From Spirochaetales bacterium (GTDB lineage Bacteria; Spirochaetota; Leptospiria; Leptospirales; Leptonemataceae), in the NCBI GenBank assembly GCA_024233935.1, contig JACKOY010000004.1, positions 62,001-126,000 of the forward strand: DNA of 64,000 bases, written 5' to 3'. Positions within the stretch are counted from its first letter, which is position 1. Each line of letters starts with the position of its first letter. This document shows, in pieces, positions 44,156-52,170 of this stretch. The notes below the pieces were generated by a model that did not search any database, was not told the DNA's origin, and saw only the letters and a program-made list of their open reading frames with translations. The translations under genes and the position numbers were made by a program.

Positions 44156-44773
44156 ATGGAAGAGAGTACGCAGGTGTGGGGTCATGCTGTGCTGGCACGC
44201 TTGCGTCAGGCGGGTCGGGGCTTTGATTGCATTGCCGGGCAGGTCCTTTTTCATGAAGGCACGCCATTTGTCGGGCCGTATATCGTCGAATCCGGGCTCT
44301 TCAAGGTTTACAACACATCGGAAGAGGGCCGCGAAAGTGTGATTCATATGGTGAAGGCCGGGGGCCTCATCGCCGGTGTCTCACTGTTTCTCGAAGAACC
44401 AGAATATCACGCGTCCTGCGCATGCCTGAAAGCAGGCCGCATTTTGCATCTACCCGCCGCGAATATTTTGCCCCTCGCGCGGCAGGATCCGGAAATTTGT
44501 TTTGGCCTGGCGGCCGCAGCAGTTTCGCACGCGTTGGCGCTCAAGGAGCGCATCGTAGAACTGCGTCTATCTTCGGCCCGGCAGCGTCTCATTCGCTACC
44601 TGGAAGACCAGGGCGCGCGCGGGCGTTCGGTCGCGCTGCCCCTGCCAAAAAACCAGCTCGCGTTGCTGCTGGATCTTTCTCCGGAGGCGCTCAGCCGTTG
44701 TTTCCGATCCCTGCGTGAAGATGGCCTGGTTTCAGAGGACACGTCCGGCTACCGACTGGAATCCCTGTCGTAG
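44156..44773 (+). CDS. Crp/FNR-family regulator, probable NO-responsive activator of nor
   Basis: From ATG 44156 the product is 205 residues; the frame is open back to 43943, but the extra part is Arg/Pro-rich and spans the regulatory site. The cNMP-binding-type barrel is seen in GQVLFHEGTPFVGPYIVESG and GGLIAGVSLFLEE. The C-terminal helix-turn-helix KNQLALLLDLSPEALSRCFR keeps the E-x-x-S-R triad that reads TTGA half-sites. It lacks the Cys cluster of oxygen-sensing FNR, so a DNR or HcpR-like haem or NO sensor is more likely. It is divergent from norCBQD, with one matching site between. Confidence 0.83.
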   Translation: MEESTQVWGHAVLARLRQAGRGFDCIAGQVLFHEGTPFVGPYIVESGLFKVYNTSEEGRESVIHMVKAGGLIAGVSLFLEEPEYHASCACLKAGRILHLPAANILPLARQDPEICFGLAAAAVSHALALKERIVELRLSSARQRLIRYLEDQGARGRSVALPLPKNQLALLLDLSPEALSRCFRSLREDGLVSEDTSGYRLESLS

Positions 44774-44819
44774 TCTGTAAATGGCTTGCCAGCCTGCCAG
44801 GAGCCGGGCGCGGGAGTAC

Positions 44820-45464
44820 ATGCAGGAAGCGTTATCGATCTATGAAATAATCGGCTACGTGGCGGCGGTCGTGACCATCGTTTCGCTTACGATGACCGAA
44901 GTGCTCCGGTTACGCATCTTGAATCTGGTCGCGACGATCATCTGGACCGTGTATGGATTGCTGATCGCGGCGCCCAGTGTGGTCGTGACGAACGTTGTGC
45001 TGGCCTGCATCAACGTAGTGGTTCTGATTCGCATTCTAACCGCAAAAGAGTACTTTCACCTGGTCGAGGTGAAGCCCGAGTCTGAATTTCTGGCGACTTT
45101 CCTGAACGTTTACGACCGGGAACTACGCAGGTATTATCCCGGATTCGTTTTTCAGAAGAGCGATCGTGTTTTTCCCTTCTTTGCCCTGAGAAACGTGACG
45201 GCCGCCGGACTTTTTATCGTCGAGGTGCGCGACGACGGCAGACTATTTTTGATTCTGGATTTCAGCACCCCGGGGTATCAGGATTTACGCATCGGGCGAT
45301 TTGTCTATACGCCGGGGTCCCGAGTTCTCGATCTTGTACGCGAACATGGTTTCAAACAGGTTTACAGCGAAATGCCGGGACCGAAGCAGGAGGCCTACTT
45401 GAGGCGCATGGGCTTTCGCGACGCAGAATCGGACAATCTGCTGGTTTTTGACGTTGCCGCCTGA
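44820..45464 (+). CDS. YgjV-like membrane protein with a C-terminal soluble domain
   Basis: ATG 44820 follows a GGGAG site and gives 214 residues. The first 85 residues hold three helices (IIGYVAAVVTIVSLTM; ILNLVATIIWTVYGLLIAA; VVTNVVLACINVVVLIRIL) with the small PQ-loop/SWEET-like look of YgjV proteins. The remaining 125 residues form a soluble alpha/beta domain with GNAT-like turns (EVRDDGRLFLILDFSTPGY; AYLRRMGF). I do not know a function for the family. It follows the Crp/FNR regulator on the same strand after 46 bp, so it may share its transcript. Confidence 0.62.
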   Translation: MQEALSIYEIIGYVAAVVTIVSLTMTEVLRLRILNLVATIIWTVYGLLIAAPSVVVTNVVLACINVVVLIRILTAKEYFHLVEVKPESEFLATFLNVYDRELRRYYPGFVFQKSDRVFPFFALRNVTAAGLFIVEVRDDGRLFLILDFSTPGYQDLRIGRFVYTPGSRVLDLVREHGFKQVYSEMPGPKQEAYLRRMGFRDAESDNLLVFDVAA

Positions 45465-45479
45465 CCGACGGGCGCAACG

Positions 45480-46355
45480 TCATGGCGCAACCTCGGGTTC
45501 TTCTTCGATTGCCTCCGCAGTGGCATAACCCGCGGGCCGTTCGGAATAGTAAGCCCGTTCCAGGCTGTACAGCACGCAGGTCTGGTAGCGAAAAACGTTG
45601 AAAAAGAATTCTGGATTGAGCTGCGCAGTCTTGACGAAGAGGTCTCGATCCACAAAGACAGTTCGGGAGTCTGCCGACGTGACCACCGCACTGTATTGTC
45701 GGTGCTCCTGTTTTTTCGTGAAGGCCTCCATGCCAAAAATATCACCGGCCGAAAGGCGCGCCGCTTCTATGTCCACGCCATTGACCCTTTTGTAAATGGT
45801 GATTTCTCCGTCGAGAATGAAGAAGGCGTTGCCGTCGCAACGGTCACCCTCGCGAAAGACTGCGCGGTCGCGGGGACGGTATGTGACATGCATACGCGTC
45901 AAAGAGTCGGCGATACTGGCGTTCACCTGCCGAAGTTCCGCCAGTATCGGGCCCGCTGTGTCCAGACCACGGAATCCATCCTGTTGAGCGTTCCGCACCT
46001 CATTTAAGATTCGCAATTGCCGGCCGAGGGTCGTCAGCAGCATGCGCAGGGTCAGATGGATGTTGTGACGGCTTTCCTCCAGAAAACTCTCGCGACTGAA
46101 ACGTGCCAGCCGGGCCGTTTCTGACTGAACCAGTACGGTTGCCGTTCTCGGCTCATTTAAAATAAGCGCGATCTCACCGAAAAAGTGCCCCTGGTACATG
46201 GTGCTGATGCCGCGCTTGCCGCGGTAGACGCCCAGGCAGCCCAGAATTACGAAATAGAAGCTGTCATCGGCCGGGTCCCCTTCCTGAAACACCACGTCCT
46301 GCTTTTTCAGGTCTATCACCGTGGCGCTGGAGAGCAGGGCATGATCTTCGTTCAT
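45480..46355 (-). CDS. Protein with two cyclic-nucleotide-binding domains
   Basis: A 291-residue cytoplasmic protein with two cNMP-binding barrels in tandem: residues 10-115 (DVVFQEGDPADDSFYFVILG; GHFFGEIALILNEPRTATV) and 155-260 (AVFREGDRCDGNAFFILDGE; AGDIFGMEAFTK). The first keeps the phosphate-cassette pattern FGEIALILxxPRTATV that binds cAMP or cGMP in other proteins; the second is degenerate. There is no DNA-binding domain, so it is a signalling adaptor rather than a regulator. It lies 59 bp after the hybrid sensor gene on the same strand. Confidence 0.8.
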   Translation of the reverse strand: MNEDHALLSSATVIDLKKQDVVFQEGDPADDSFYFVILGCLGVYRGKRGISTMYQGHFFGEIALILNEPRTATVLVQSETARLARFSRESFLEESRHNIHLTLRMLLTTLGRQLRILNEVRNAQQDGFRGLDTAGPILAELRQVNASIADSLTRMHVTYRPRDRAVFREGDRCDGNAFFILDGEITIYKRVNGVDIEAARLSAGDIFGMEAFTKKQEHRQYSAVVTSADSRTVFVDRDLFVKTAQLNPEFFFNVFRYQTCVLYSLERAYYSERPAGYATAEAIEEEPEVAP

Positions 46356-46414
46356 CAGTAATGAGACGGACAGAACGTGCGCATTGCGACGCTATTAACA
46401 ACGCGCCTGAGCAT

Positions 46415-48295
46415 TTAGAGGATATCATCCTCGGCGCGCCGCTGGCGATTCAGACCATGCATCAGGGCTTTTTCCGAAAAGGGCTTTGCCAGATAATCCG
46501 AGGCACCCGACCGAATCGCCCTTTGCACGCGTTCCTCGTCCTTGTCTCCCGAGAGAATGATTACGTGGGTTCGACGGTGGTTGGTGCGGTCGAGTTTACG
46601 GATCTCCTCCAGGGCTTCGAATCCACTGCCGCCCGCCAGTTGCAGATCCAGTAGAACGACTTCCGGGTGCGCCTCCTCGGCGACGGAAAGCGCGGTCGGG
46701 ATATTCCCCGCGCCGATGTACTCAAATCCGTTCCGGCGTAGGAAGAGGGACGCCAGGTTCTGGATGTCTTCGTCATCGTCGACGACCAGTACCCGGGGAC
46801 GCAGGCGCAGCCGTTTTTTTAGGCGAACTTCGTTCCCGGCTTCGTTGTACTCGATCGAATCAAATTGTTCGCGTGTCAGCGCGATGCCGCGTCCATGCAG
46901 TAGATTGTACGAATCCTCCTCGCGAATCTTGCGCGCCAGCATGGCCCGATGGTCAAAGCCGGGGCCTTCGTCTTTCACGACGACCTCAAGTAGCTCGGTG
47001 TCAAAATAAGTGCGAACGTCCAGTTTCTTGTTCCGATAGCGTGGATCGGCCTGGCGTTCACGGATCAGGTCACCCAGCTTGCCTTCCAGCGTAACGGCAG
47101 ATTTTTCTTCGAAAGTGATATTGAGATTTCCATGTTCGATGGCATTGATCAAGATCTCCTGCAGGCCCAGGCGCACCCCCGCCAGGGTGATGGCCGGAAG
47201 CCGCCCGGAGAGGTCCGCGATCAGGCGTCGGATGAGGCTGTCTGCGAGAGTCAGATCATTGCCGATGCGATAATGCGCGCTGCTTTCCAGGCGAAAGGGA
47301 GCGAGGTCGTCGACGGTCAGCGGCGCCGCGACGATATAATAGAAAAAATCAGTGTCAACGAGCACCTTTTCCAGGCGCATCTGCACGGGCCTCGGCTCGC
47401 CCTGACTGGAACGCAGTTCGACCTGTAGATTGACCGGCCGATTGGAATGTTCCAGCCGCGAGAACGCCTGGGCTACAAGAGCACCGGAAAAACTAATTCG
47501 GGATTCGTCGGGTTCGAAAATCAGGTCCGCGAAGGGCCGCCCGACCAGGTCGGAGGAACGAAGCCCGAGATGAGCACGCAGGGCCCCCGTGGCGCTTCTT
47601 ACGCGACCATCCTTGCCCAGACTGAAGATGATTTCCGAACTCTCGTCAACGAGCCGCCCGTACTTCTCCTCGGATTCCAGAAGTTCGCGATGACGGGCGC
47701 GGTCTTTCTCTTCTGTCGCTTGCGAAAGGAGCAGGGCAAATACGGCGAAGCCTGGGGCAAAAAAAAGCGGTATTCCCCCATGCAGCAAAGACGCCACAAA
47801 ATCGAAGCTGGCGAGCACCAGCAGCAGAAGTTGGGCCGGTAGAAGTCCGGGTAGAGCAAGCGCAACGGGGCGTTGCATTCGAATAACAGCGTGAACGCTT
47901 GCCAGAAGAAGCGCGGCCAGAGCAACCCGGTCCGCCGGGAATTCGGGCACGGACAGTCCGGCCCCCGCCGCAAGCAGAATCAGAAGTAGCGCCCCCGTGC
48001 TGCAAAGCGCCGCCTCCCGGGCTCCGATGCCGGTCACTGCCCGCGTAAACCAGGGCCAGGTCAGGGCGATCAGTGCCGGCCCGATCGCAGAGGCCAGCCC
48101 CACTGCGGCTGGCGCGTCCGTTCCGAATCCGAAAGACAGGAGGGTGAGCCCGCACTGCGCGGCCACGGAGCCCGCAACTACGGCTAACCATCGATGAAGG
48201 GCTGAGCGGGGTTCACTTCGAGAGCGATAGGCATGCCGGGCCAGAACGAACAGGGCGATGGAACCGGCCGCCAGGCTGATCGCTTGCGAGGTCAT
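46415..48295 (-). CDS. Membrane hybrid signalling protein: 7TM, PAS, RsbW-like ATPase, receiver
   Basis: From ATG 48295 the product is 626 residues; a TTG at 48313 would add six. About seven membrane helices fill residues 1-195, followed by a PAS domain (EEKYGRLVDESSEIIFSLGK), an ATPase domain with N box LGLQEILINAIEHGNL and G boxes VVKDEGPGFDH and LLHGRGIAL, and a receiver domain with LVVDDDED, the Asp in VVLLDLQLAGGSG and the Lys in YLAKPF. No DHp His is visible, so the ATPase part resembles the anti-sigma kinase RsbW rather than a histidine kinase. It is upstream of the double cNMP-binding gene and probably in one transcript with it. Confidence 0.78.
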   Translation of the reverse strand: MTSQAISLAAGSIALFVLARHAYRSRSEPRSALHRWLAVVAGSVAAQCGLTLLSFGFGTDAPAAVGLASAIGPALIALTWPWFTRAVTGIGAREAALCSTGALLLILLAAGAGLSVPEFPADRVALAALLLASVHAVIRMQRPVALALPGLLPAQLLLLVLASFDFVASLLHGGIPLFFAPGFAVFALLLSQATEEKDRARHRELLESEEKYGRLVDESSEIIFSLGKDGRVRSATGALRAHLGLRSSDLVGRPFADLIFEPDESRISFSGALVAQAFSRLEHSNRPVNLQVELRSSQGEPRPVQMRLEKVLVDTDFFYYIVAAPLTVDDLAPFRLESSAHYRIGNDLTLADSLIRRLIADLSGRLPAITLAGVRLGLQEILINAIEHGNLNITFEEKSAVTLEGKLGDLIRERQADPRYRNKKLDVRTYFDTELLEVVVKDEGPGFDHRAMLARKIREEDSYNLLHGRGIALTREQFDSIEYNEAGNEVRLKKRLRLRPRVLVVDDDEDIQNLASLFLRRNGFEYIGAGNIPTALSVAEEAHPEVVLLDLQLAGGSGFEALEEIRKLDRTNHRRTHVIILSGDKDEERVQRAIRSGASDYLAKPFSEKALMHGLNRQRRAEDDIL

Positions 48296-48373
48296 GGCCG
48301 ATCTGTGCTCCAAAGAGCCCGCCTTTGCAAGGCATTCCCCTTTTTGGTTTGGGGTTTTTTCGCGTGCAGGGGC

Positions 48374-48405
48374 TTGACATTAGAGCGTGGTACGCGGTTT
48401 AGAAT
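48374..48405 (+). promoter_or_regulatory. Putative promoter of the Hsp31-like gene
   Basis: TTGACA (48374-48379) and TAGAAT (48400-48405) are good hexamers, but the spacer is 20 bp, longer than the optimum. It lies 50 bp upstream of the ATG at 48455. Confidence 0.35.
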
Positions 48406-48454
48406 GGGCGTGGTTCGGTGCCGCGCACGGTCCCGCACCAGGAGGGTAGGCAAA

Positions 48455-49165
48455 ATGGGCAAACCGGGTTCGAAGGGCCGCGTCCTGATTGTGGTGACGG
48501 GACATGAACAATTCGGCGATCTGGAGCGCCGCACCGGGTACTGGCTCAGCGAAGTTACGCATTTCTATGAACTTTTGCATCGAGCGGGATATGAGCTTGA
48601 TATCGTAAGCCCGAATGGCGGCCGGCCACCGGTGGACGAAAAGAGCGCCGGTGTAATGGACCGCTGGAAAAATCGGGCAGTCCTGAAAGATCCAGAATAT
48701 ATCCAAAAAATGGGAAACACACTCCGGCCCGATCAGGTGGACCCGAAAGACTATCGCGCCATCTACTATGCCGGCGGTCACGGCGTCATGTGGGACGTGC
48801 CCGAAAACACCGCCATGGCAAACCTGGCTTCGAAAATCTTTGAGAATGGCGGCGTTGTGTCGGCCGTTTGCCACGGGCCCTGCGGCATTCTCAACGTGAA
48901 GCTATCAAACGGAAAGTACCTGGTGGATGGTCGCAAGGTGACGGGCTTTGCGAACGTCGAGGAGGGCCTCTTGCGCCTGACCCCCCACGTGCCCTACCTG
49001 CTTGAAGAGGAACTGAAAAAGCGCGGCGGTACCTACAAACGCTCTTTGCCTTTTGTTCCGTACGCTGTCGCCGACGGCAGACTCGTAACCGGACAAAACC
49101 CGTTCAGTTCAAAAGCCGTCGCGCGTCGCGTGATCAAGGTCCTGGAAGAGCAGGCGCCGGCCTGA
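48455..49165 (+). CDS. DJ-1/PfpI superfamily protein (Hsp31/HchA-like)
   Basis: ATG 48455 follows a strong AGGAGGG site and gives 236 residues. The class I glutamine amidotransferase-like fold is clear: VLIVVTGHEQFGD, GYELDIVSPNGGRPPVD, IYYAGGHGVMWDVPEN and the nucleophile elbow VSAVCHGPCGIL with the reactive Cys. Length and the MWD motif point to the Hsp31-like group, which includes chaperones and glyoxalase III enzymes that handle methylglyoxal. The acidic partner would be the Glu in GHEQ. The enzymatic role here is inferred. Confidence 0.86.
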   Translation: MGKPGSKGRVLIVVTGHEQFGDLERRTGYWLSEVTHFYELLHRAGYELDIVSPNGGRPPVDEKSAGVMDRWKNRAVLKDPEYIQKMGNTLRPDQVDPKDYRAIYYAGGHGVMWDVPENTAMANLASKIFENGGVVSAVCHGPCGILNVKLSNGKYLVDGRKVTGFANVEEGLLRLTPHVPYLLEEELKKRGGTYKRSLPFVPYAVADGRLVTGQNPFSSKAVARRVIKVLEEQAPA

Positions 49166-49304
49166 AAAGACTTGCAAGCGAAGGGCGCCAGGTGCTTTTA
49201 ACAAAGCTCAAGCCGCTTTCAATGCCCCGATTCGCCGTTTTGCTTCTCCGGCCTTTGGGGCGCTGGTCTTGCGGCGGCTTCGCGGTGGTTCAAAAGGAGA
49301 GCCC

Positions 49305-49808
49305 ATGCCAGCGTCCGTTCTAGACTATTTTGCAGCCGAGAAAAACGAGGCCGCCCTGTTTATGGCCATTGGAGTGGCGGCGATCGGCCTATCCATTTAT
49401 CTCTACCTCTCCGAGAATGCCTATCGAACGATTGCGTTTCCCCTGGTCGCCATCGCCGTTATTCAGTTGGTTGTTGGAGGCAGCGTGTTTTTCAGGACCG
49501 ACGACCAGGTCGATGCACTTGCGCAGGAGTATGAGGCTTCGGTGGCCGCTTACACTGAAGCAGAGATTGCGCGCATGGAACCGGTCATGAAGAACTTCCA
49601 GATTTACAAGAGCATCGAGATCGTGCTTTTGCTTTCCGGCATCATTCTATCGTTTTTGTTCCGCCACAATATGACCTGGTATGCGATCTCCATTGGTCTC
49701 ATCGCCCAGTCGGCGATCATGCTGGTCCTGGACCTATTTGCCGAGAGACGAGGCGATCTGTACCTGGAATTTCTGCGCCAGTTGAGTTCGGGCGTTTCCG
49801 GCGCTTGA
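49305..49808 (+). CDS. Four-helix membrane protein of unknown function
   Basis: ATG 49305 has an AAGGAGA site 6 nt upstream. The 167-residue product has four hydrophobic helices (AALFMAIGVAAIGLSIYLYL; IAFPLVAIAVIQLVVGGSVF; IEIVLLLSGIILSFLF; AISIGLIAQSAIMLVLDLF) with a charged, helical segment of about 50 residues between the second and third (DQVDALAQEYEASVAAYTEA). I recognise the general look of small conserved membrane proteins but no named family with a function. It precedes the DUF4399 gene on the same strand. Confidence 0.72.
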   Translation: MPASVLDYFAAEKNEAALFMAIGVAAIGLSIYLYLSENAYRTIAFPLVAIAVIQLVVGGSVFFRTDDQVDALAQEYEASVAAYTEAEIARMEPVMKNFQIYKSIEIVLLLSGIILSFLFRHNMTWYAISIGLIAQSAIMLVLDLFAERRGDLYLEFLRQLSSGVSGA

Positions 49809-49885
49809 CAACCGGGGGGCAAAAGCCCTTTCATGTCAGTATGGAGTCCGACCTCCATCCCCTGATTTACCCCTGGAGATTTCAA

Positions 49886-50290
49886 ATGAAGATTCGATTA
49901 CCATTTCTTGTTTCTGTTTTAGTCCTGTTGGCCGTTTCCTGTGGGCCGGCACAGTCGCAGGCCCGAGTGTTCTTTGTGGAGCCCGCCGACGGGACCACGG
50001 TGCAAAGCCCCGTGCACGTCGTTATGGGCGTGGAAGGCATGCAGGTGAAACCAGCCGGCGAAATCGTCGAAGGTACCGGGCATCACCATTTACTGATTGA
50101 TCGCGGTGGCTATGCCGAAGGCGAAGCGATTCCCAACGATGAACAGAACCGGCACTTCGGCGGTGGACAGACCGAAACCGAACTTGAGCTGGAACCGGGC
50201 CAGCATACACTGACGCTACAGTTTGCAAACGGCGCCCACCAATCCTATGGTGAGCGGCTCGCTGCAAGCATTACAATCACTGTGGAATAA
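49886..50290 (+). CDS. DUF4399 family lipoprotein
   Basis: ATG 49886 follows TGGAGA and gives 134 residues; the frame is open further upstream without signal character. The N-terminus is a lipoprotein signal (FLVSVLVLLAVSCGP, Cys at about 20). The DUF4399 domain follows: VFFVEPADGTTVQSPVHVVMG, then EGTGHHHLLIDRG, and LELEPGQHTLTLQFANGAHQS. The His triplet hints at copper or another metal, but this is not shown for the family. A terminator-like hairpin follows at 50330. Confidence 0.85.
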   Translation: MKIRLPFLVSVLVLLAVSCGPAQSQARVFFVEPADGTTVQSPVHVVMGVEGMQVKPAGEIVEGTGHHHLLIDRGGYAEGEAIPNDEQNRHFGGGQTETELELEPGQHTLTLQFANGAHQSYGERLAASITITVE

Positions 50291-50321
50291 GGACCGGAAC
50301 GGTCACGATCGTGCGGCCGAC

Positions 50322-51614
50322 TTATGCTCGCGGGCGGCGAGGGCCGCCCGCTCGTTTTCCCGGCAACTTCAGCGATTGAACGAACTCACGATGGAACAGA
50401 ATGTCTTCAAAGACGGTTTGTTCCGCTACCAGACGCGGCTGAAAATTTCCCCGGCGATCGTAGGGTTCCAGGAGGCCGAAGTTGCGAAACTCGCGATTCA
50501 TGTACGCCGGGTAGTTTCGAAAAATCTCGACCCGGCGCTTCAGGCGCGGCATCATATCCCGGGCGAAGCCATGGATGGCTTCCGCGTGTGGATAGACCAG
50601 ATGAAAGTCACGGCCTGAGAGCGCGTACATCGCATTCAGGTAGCTCCAATCCCCGAAAGAGTCCAGGTCCTTCTTGGCCCCGGGATCCCGATTTGTGACT
50701 TTGACCCGGCAACGCGCCTGGTAACCAAGCACGCGCAGGCCATATTCGATCAGCTGTTCTGCCTGGCGACAATCAAAGATCCAGTTGTCGCGCGCGTGAG
50801 AAAGGCGGCTCAAAATGTTGTGCCAGGCATGCCGTCGCAATAGTATTGCCAGGGTTCGAAATATTCGCAGCCCCCGAAAGTATATCTGGCTGAAAAGATC
50901 CCGCCAGGAACCCGATTCGGCATCGTGAATGCGCCGGGAACGGTAGACCGAATCCATCATCTCCGCCGTAAGAAACTTGAGTTTCAGCAAAAAGTAGTTC
51001 GACTCCTTTACCCAGAACATGCGACTCGCACCGGTCGTCGGGTCAGGCGCTTCCAGACGCAGATGGTACTCTCTGGGCAAAAGCCCACCCTGAAGTTCGC
51101 GCGAGTTCGCATCAAAGATCATATCGTACGATTGCATGTCCGGGTCTTTCAGCGGAGCGTTCAGGTGAAAGAGCAGGGGCAGGTCGCCGTTTAGAAGCAG
51201 CGTGTGTCGGTCCGTTTCGCGGTCCCCGTAGAGTGCCCGCCGTCCCGCCATCACGTTTTCTGCGAGGCCGCTACGACCTTCTTCTATAAAGAAGAAGTCA
51301 TTAGTGGGCTGAAAGTATTGCATGCAGGCTTCGAAGATCTGCCGGGTATCCTGGTTTCCCACGAAGCAGGCGCGCTCCGCATCGGAATAGAGCAGGTTTA
51401 CAAAGGTGTAGGCCACGGCCGGCGCCCGACCAATCAGGAAGTTGTGCTTTCGGCGGCCCCGGGCGTTGGTGTCGTTGCCGTAGATGAGATATTCGGGATA
51501 CTGGCCGGCTTCTCGGGCGGCCGCCGCCACCCGGCGCACATGGTCGTCCGCATCCGGTCCATAATTCCCGTGGCCGCACAGGACCAGCACTTCCGGTATC
51601 GGGGGTGGCGACAT
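50322..51614 (-). CDS. Nucleotidyltransferase-like protein (GT-A/MobA-like fold)
   Basis: From ATG 51614 the product is 430 residues. The first 180 residues follow the order of nucleotidyltransferases: EVLVLCGHGNYGPD at the start, a GRRKHNFLIGRAPAVAYTFV segment like the lysine/Pro-alignment loop, ACFVGNQDT, and TLLLNGDLPLLFHL with the metal-binding Asp position. The C-terminal 250 residues are helical and basic with no domain I recognise. It could transfer a nucleotide or sugar nucleotide to a lipid or glycan. The last codons lie over a forward-strand hairpin. Fold assignment is moderate and function open. Confidence 0.55.
   Translation of the reverse strand: MSPPPIPEVLVLCGHGNYGPDADDHVRRVAAAAREAGQYPEYLIYGNDTNARGRRKHNFLIGRAPAVAYTFVNLLYSDAERACFVGNQDTRQIFEACMQYFQPTNDFFFIEEGRSGLAENVMAGRRALYGDRETDRHTLLLNGDLPLLFHLNAPLKDPDMQSYDMIFDANSRELQGGLLPREYHLRLEAPDPTTGASRMFWVKESNYFLLKLKFLTAEMMDSVYRSRRIHDAESGSWRDLFSQIYFRGLRIFRTLAILLRRHAWHNILSRLSHARDNWIFDCRQAEQLIEYGLRVLGYQARCRVKVTNRDPGAKKDLDSFGDWSYLNAMYALSGRDFHLVYPHAEAIHGFARDMMPRLKRRVEIFRNYPAYMNREFRNFGLLEPYDRRGNFQPRLVAEQTVFEDILFHREFVQSLKLPGKRAGGPRRPRA
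50330..50358 (+). terminator. Hairpin and T tract after the DUF4399 gene
   Basis: GCGGGCGGC - GAGG - GCCGCCCGC is a perfect 9-bp stem with a tetraloop, followed by TCGTTTT on the forward strand. It lies inside the last codons of the convergent gene ending at 50322, so the terminator and the Arg/Pro/Gly-rich C-terminus of that protein share bases. Confidence 0.68.
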
Positions 51615-51677
51615 GATCAAGCTGCCCTTGTAGGGCTTTCTGATTCAAGAGAATCGCAAAAAAAAGCCTCCGGGGGC

Positions 51678-51708
51678 TTGACCTTGCAGTATGGTACAGG
51701 GTTTAGTT
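51678..51708 (+). promoter_or_regulatory. MerR-type promoter and operator of the copper operon
   Basis: A -35 TTGACC (51678-51683) and a -10 TTAGTT (51703-51708) are separated by 19 bp, the over-long spacing of MerR-family promoters. Between them an imperfect dyad runs from ACCTTG (51681) to CAGGGT (51702). The predicted RNA start falls on or next to the ATG at 51716. Confidence 0.75.
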
Positions 51709-51715
51709 TGGCTGT

Positions 51716-52159
51716 ATGGCAAAGAACTATACACGCGGGCAGCTGGCCCGAGCGGCCGGGGTGCTGGCCGAAACCGTACGGTTTTACGAGGGGCGCGGAC
51801 TGCTTCGCGAGCCCGAACGCGACAGTTCCGGGTACCGGATTTATCTGGGAGAAGATCTGCGCCGGCTGCGCTTCATTCGTCGGGCAAAAGAACTGGGTTT
51901 TCAATTGCGTGAGGTGGAGCAGCTGCTGGCCCTGCGTGTGGACAAGCAGCCCGATCAGGCCGATCGCGTGCGCTTTCTGGCGCAGAGCAAGGCCGACGAG
52001 ATTGCCGCTCGTGTCCGGGACCTGCAGCTCCTGGAAGGACGCCTGCGCGAGCTTGTGCACTGCTGTGAGGAGCGGGTCTCCACGGAAGAGTGTCCGATTC
52101 TGGATGCCCTTTCCGGGGCGGGTGTCTCGAACGATAGCGCGGCCGCAACCGGCCGATAG
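51716..52159 (+). CDS. MerR-family metal-responsive regulator
   Basis: A 147-residue protein with a MerR winged helix (YTRGQLARAAGVLAETVRFY-EGRGLL), the GYRIYLGEDLRRLRFIRRA recognition and hinge region, a dimerisation helix and a C-terminal metal loop HCCEERVSTEECPILDAL. That CxxxxxxxxCP spacing is closer to mercury- and cadmium-type MerR than to CueR, which has a shorter C-x7-C loop. The neighbour gene is a copper-type ATPase, so the inducer may be Cu(I), but divalent or soft metals cannot be excluded. The start lies at the predicted transcript start, hence a leaderless mRNA. The gene is 11 bp ahead of the ATPase gene. Confidence 0.85.
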   Translation: MAKNYTRGQLARAAGVLAETVRFYEGRGLLREPERDSSGYRIYLGEDLRRLRFIRRAKELGFQLREVEQLLALRVDKQPDQADRVRFLAQSKADEIAARVRDLQLLEGRLRELVHCCEERVSTEECPILDALSGAGVSNDSAAATGR

Positions 52160-52170
52160 GAGCAACCAAA

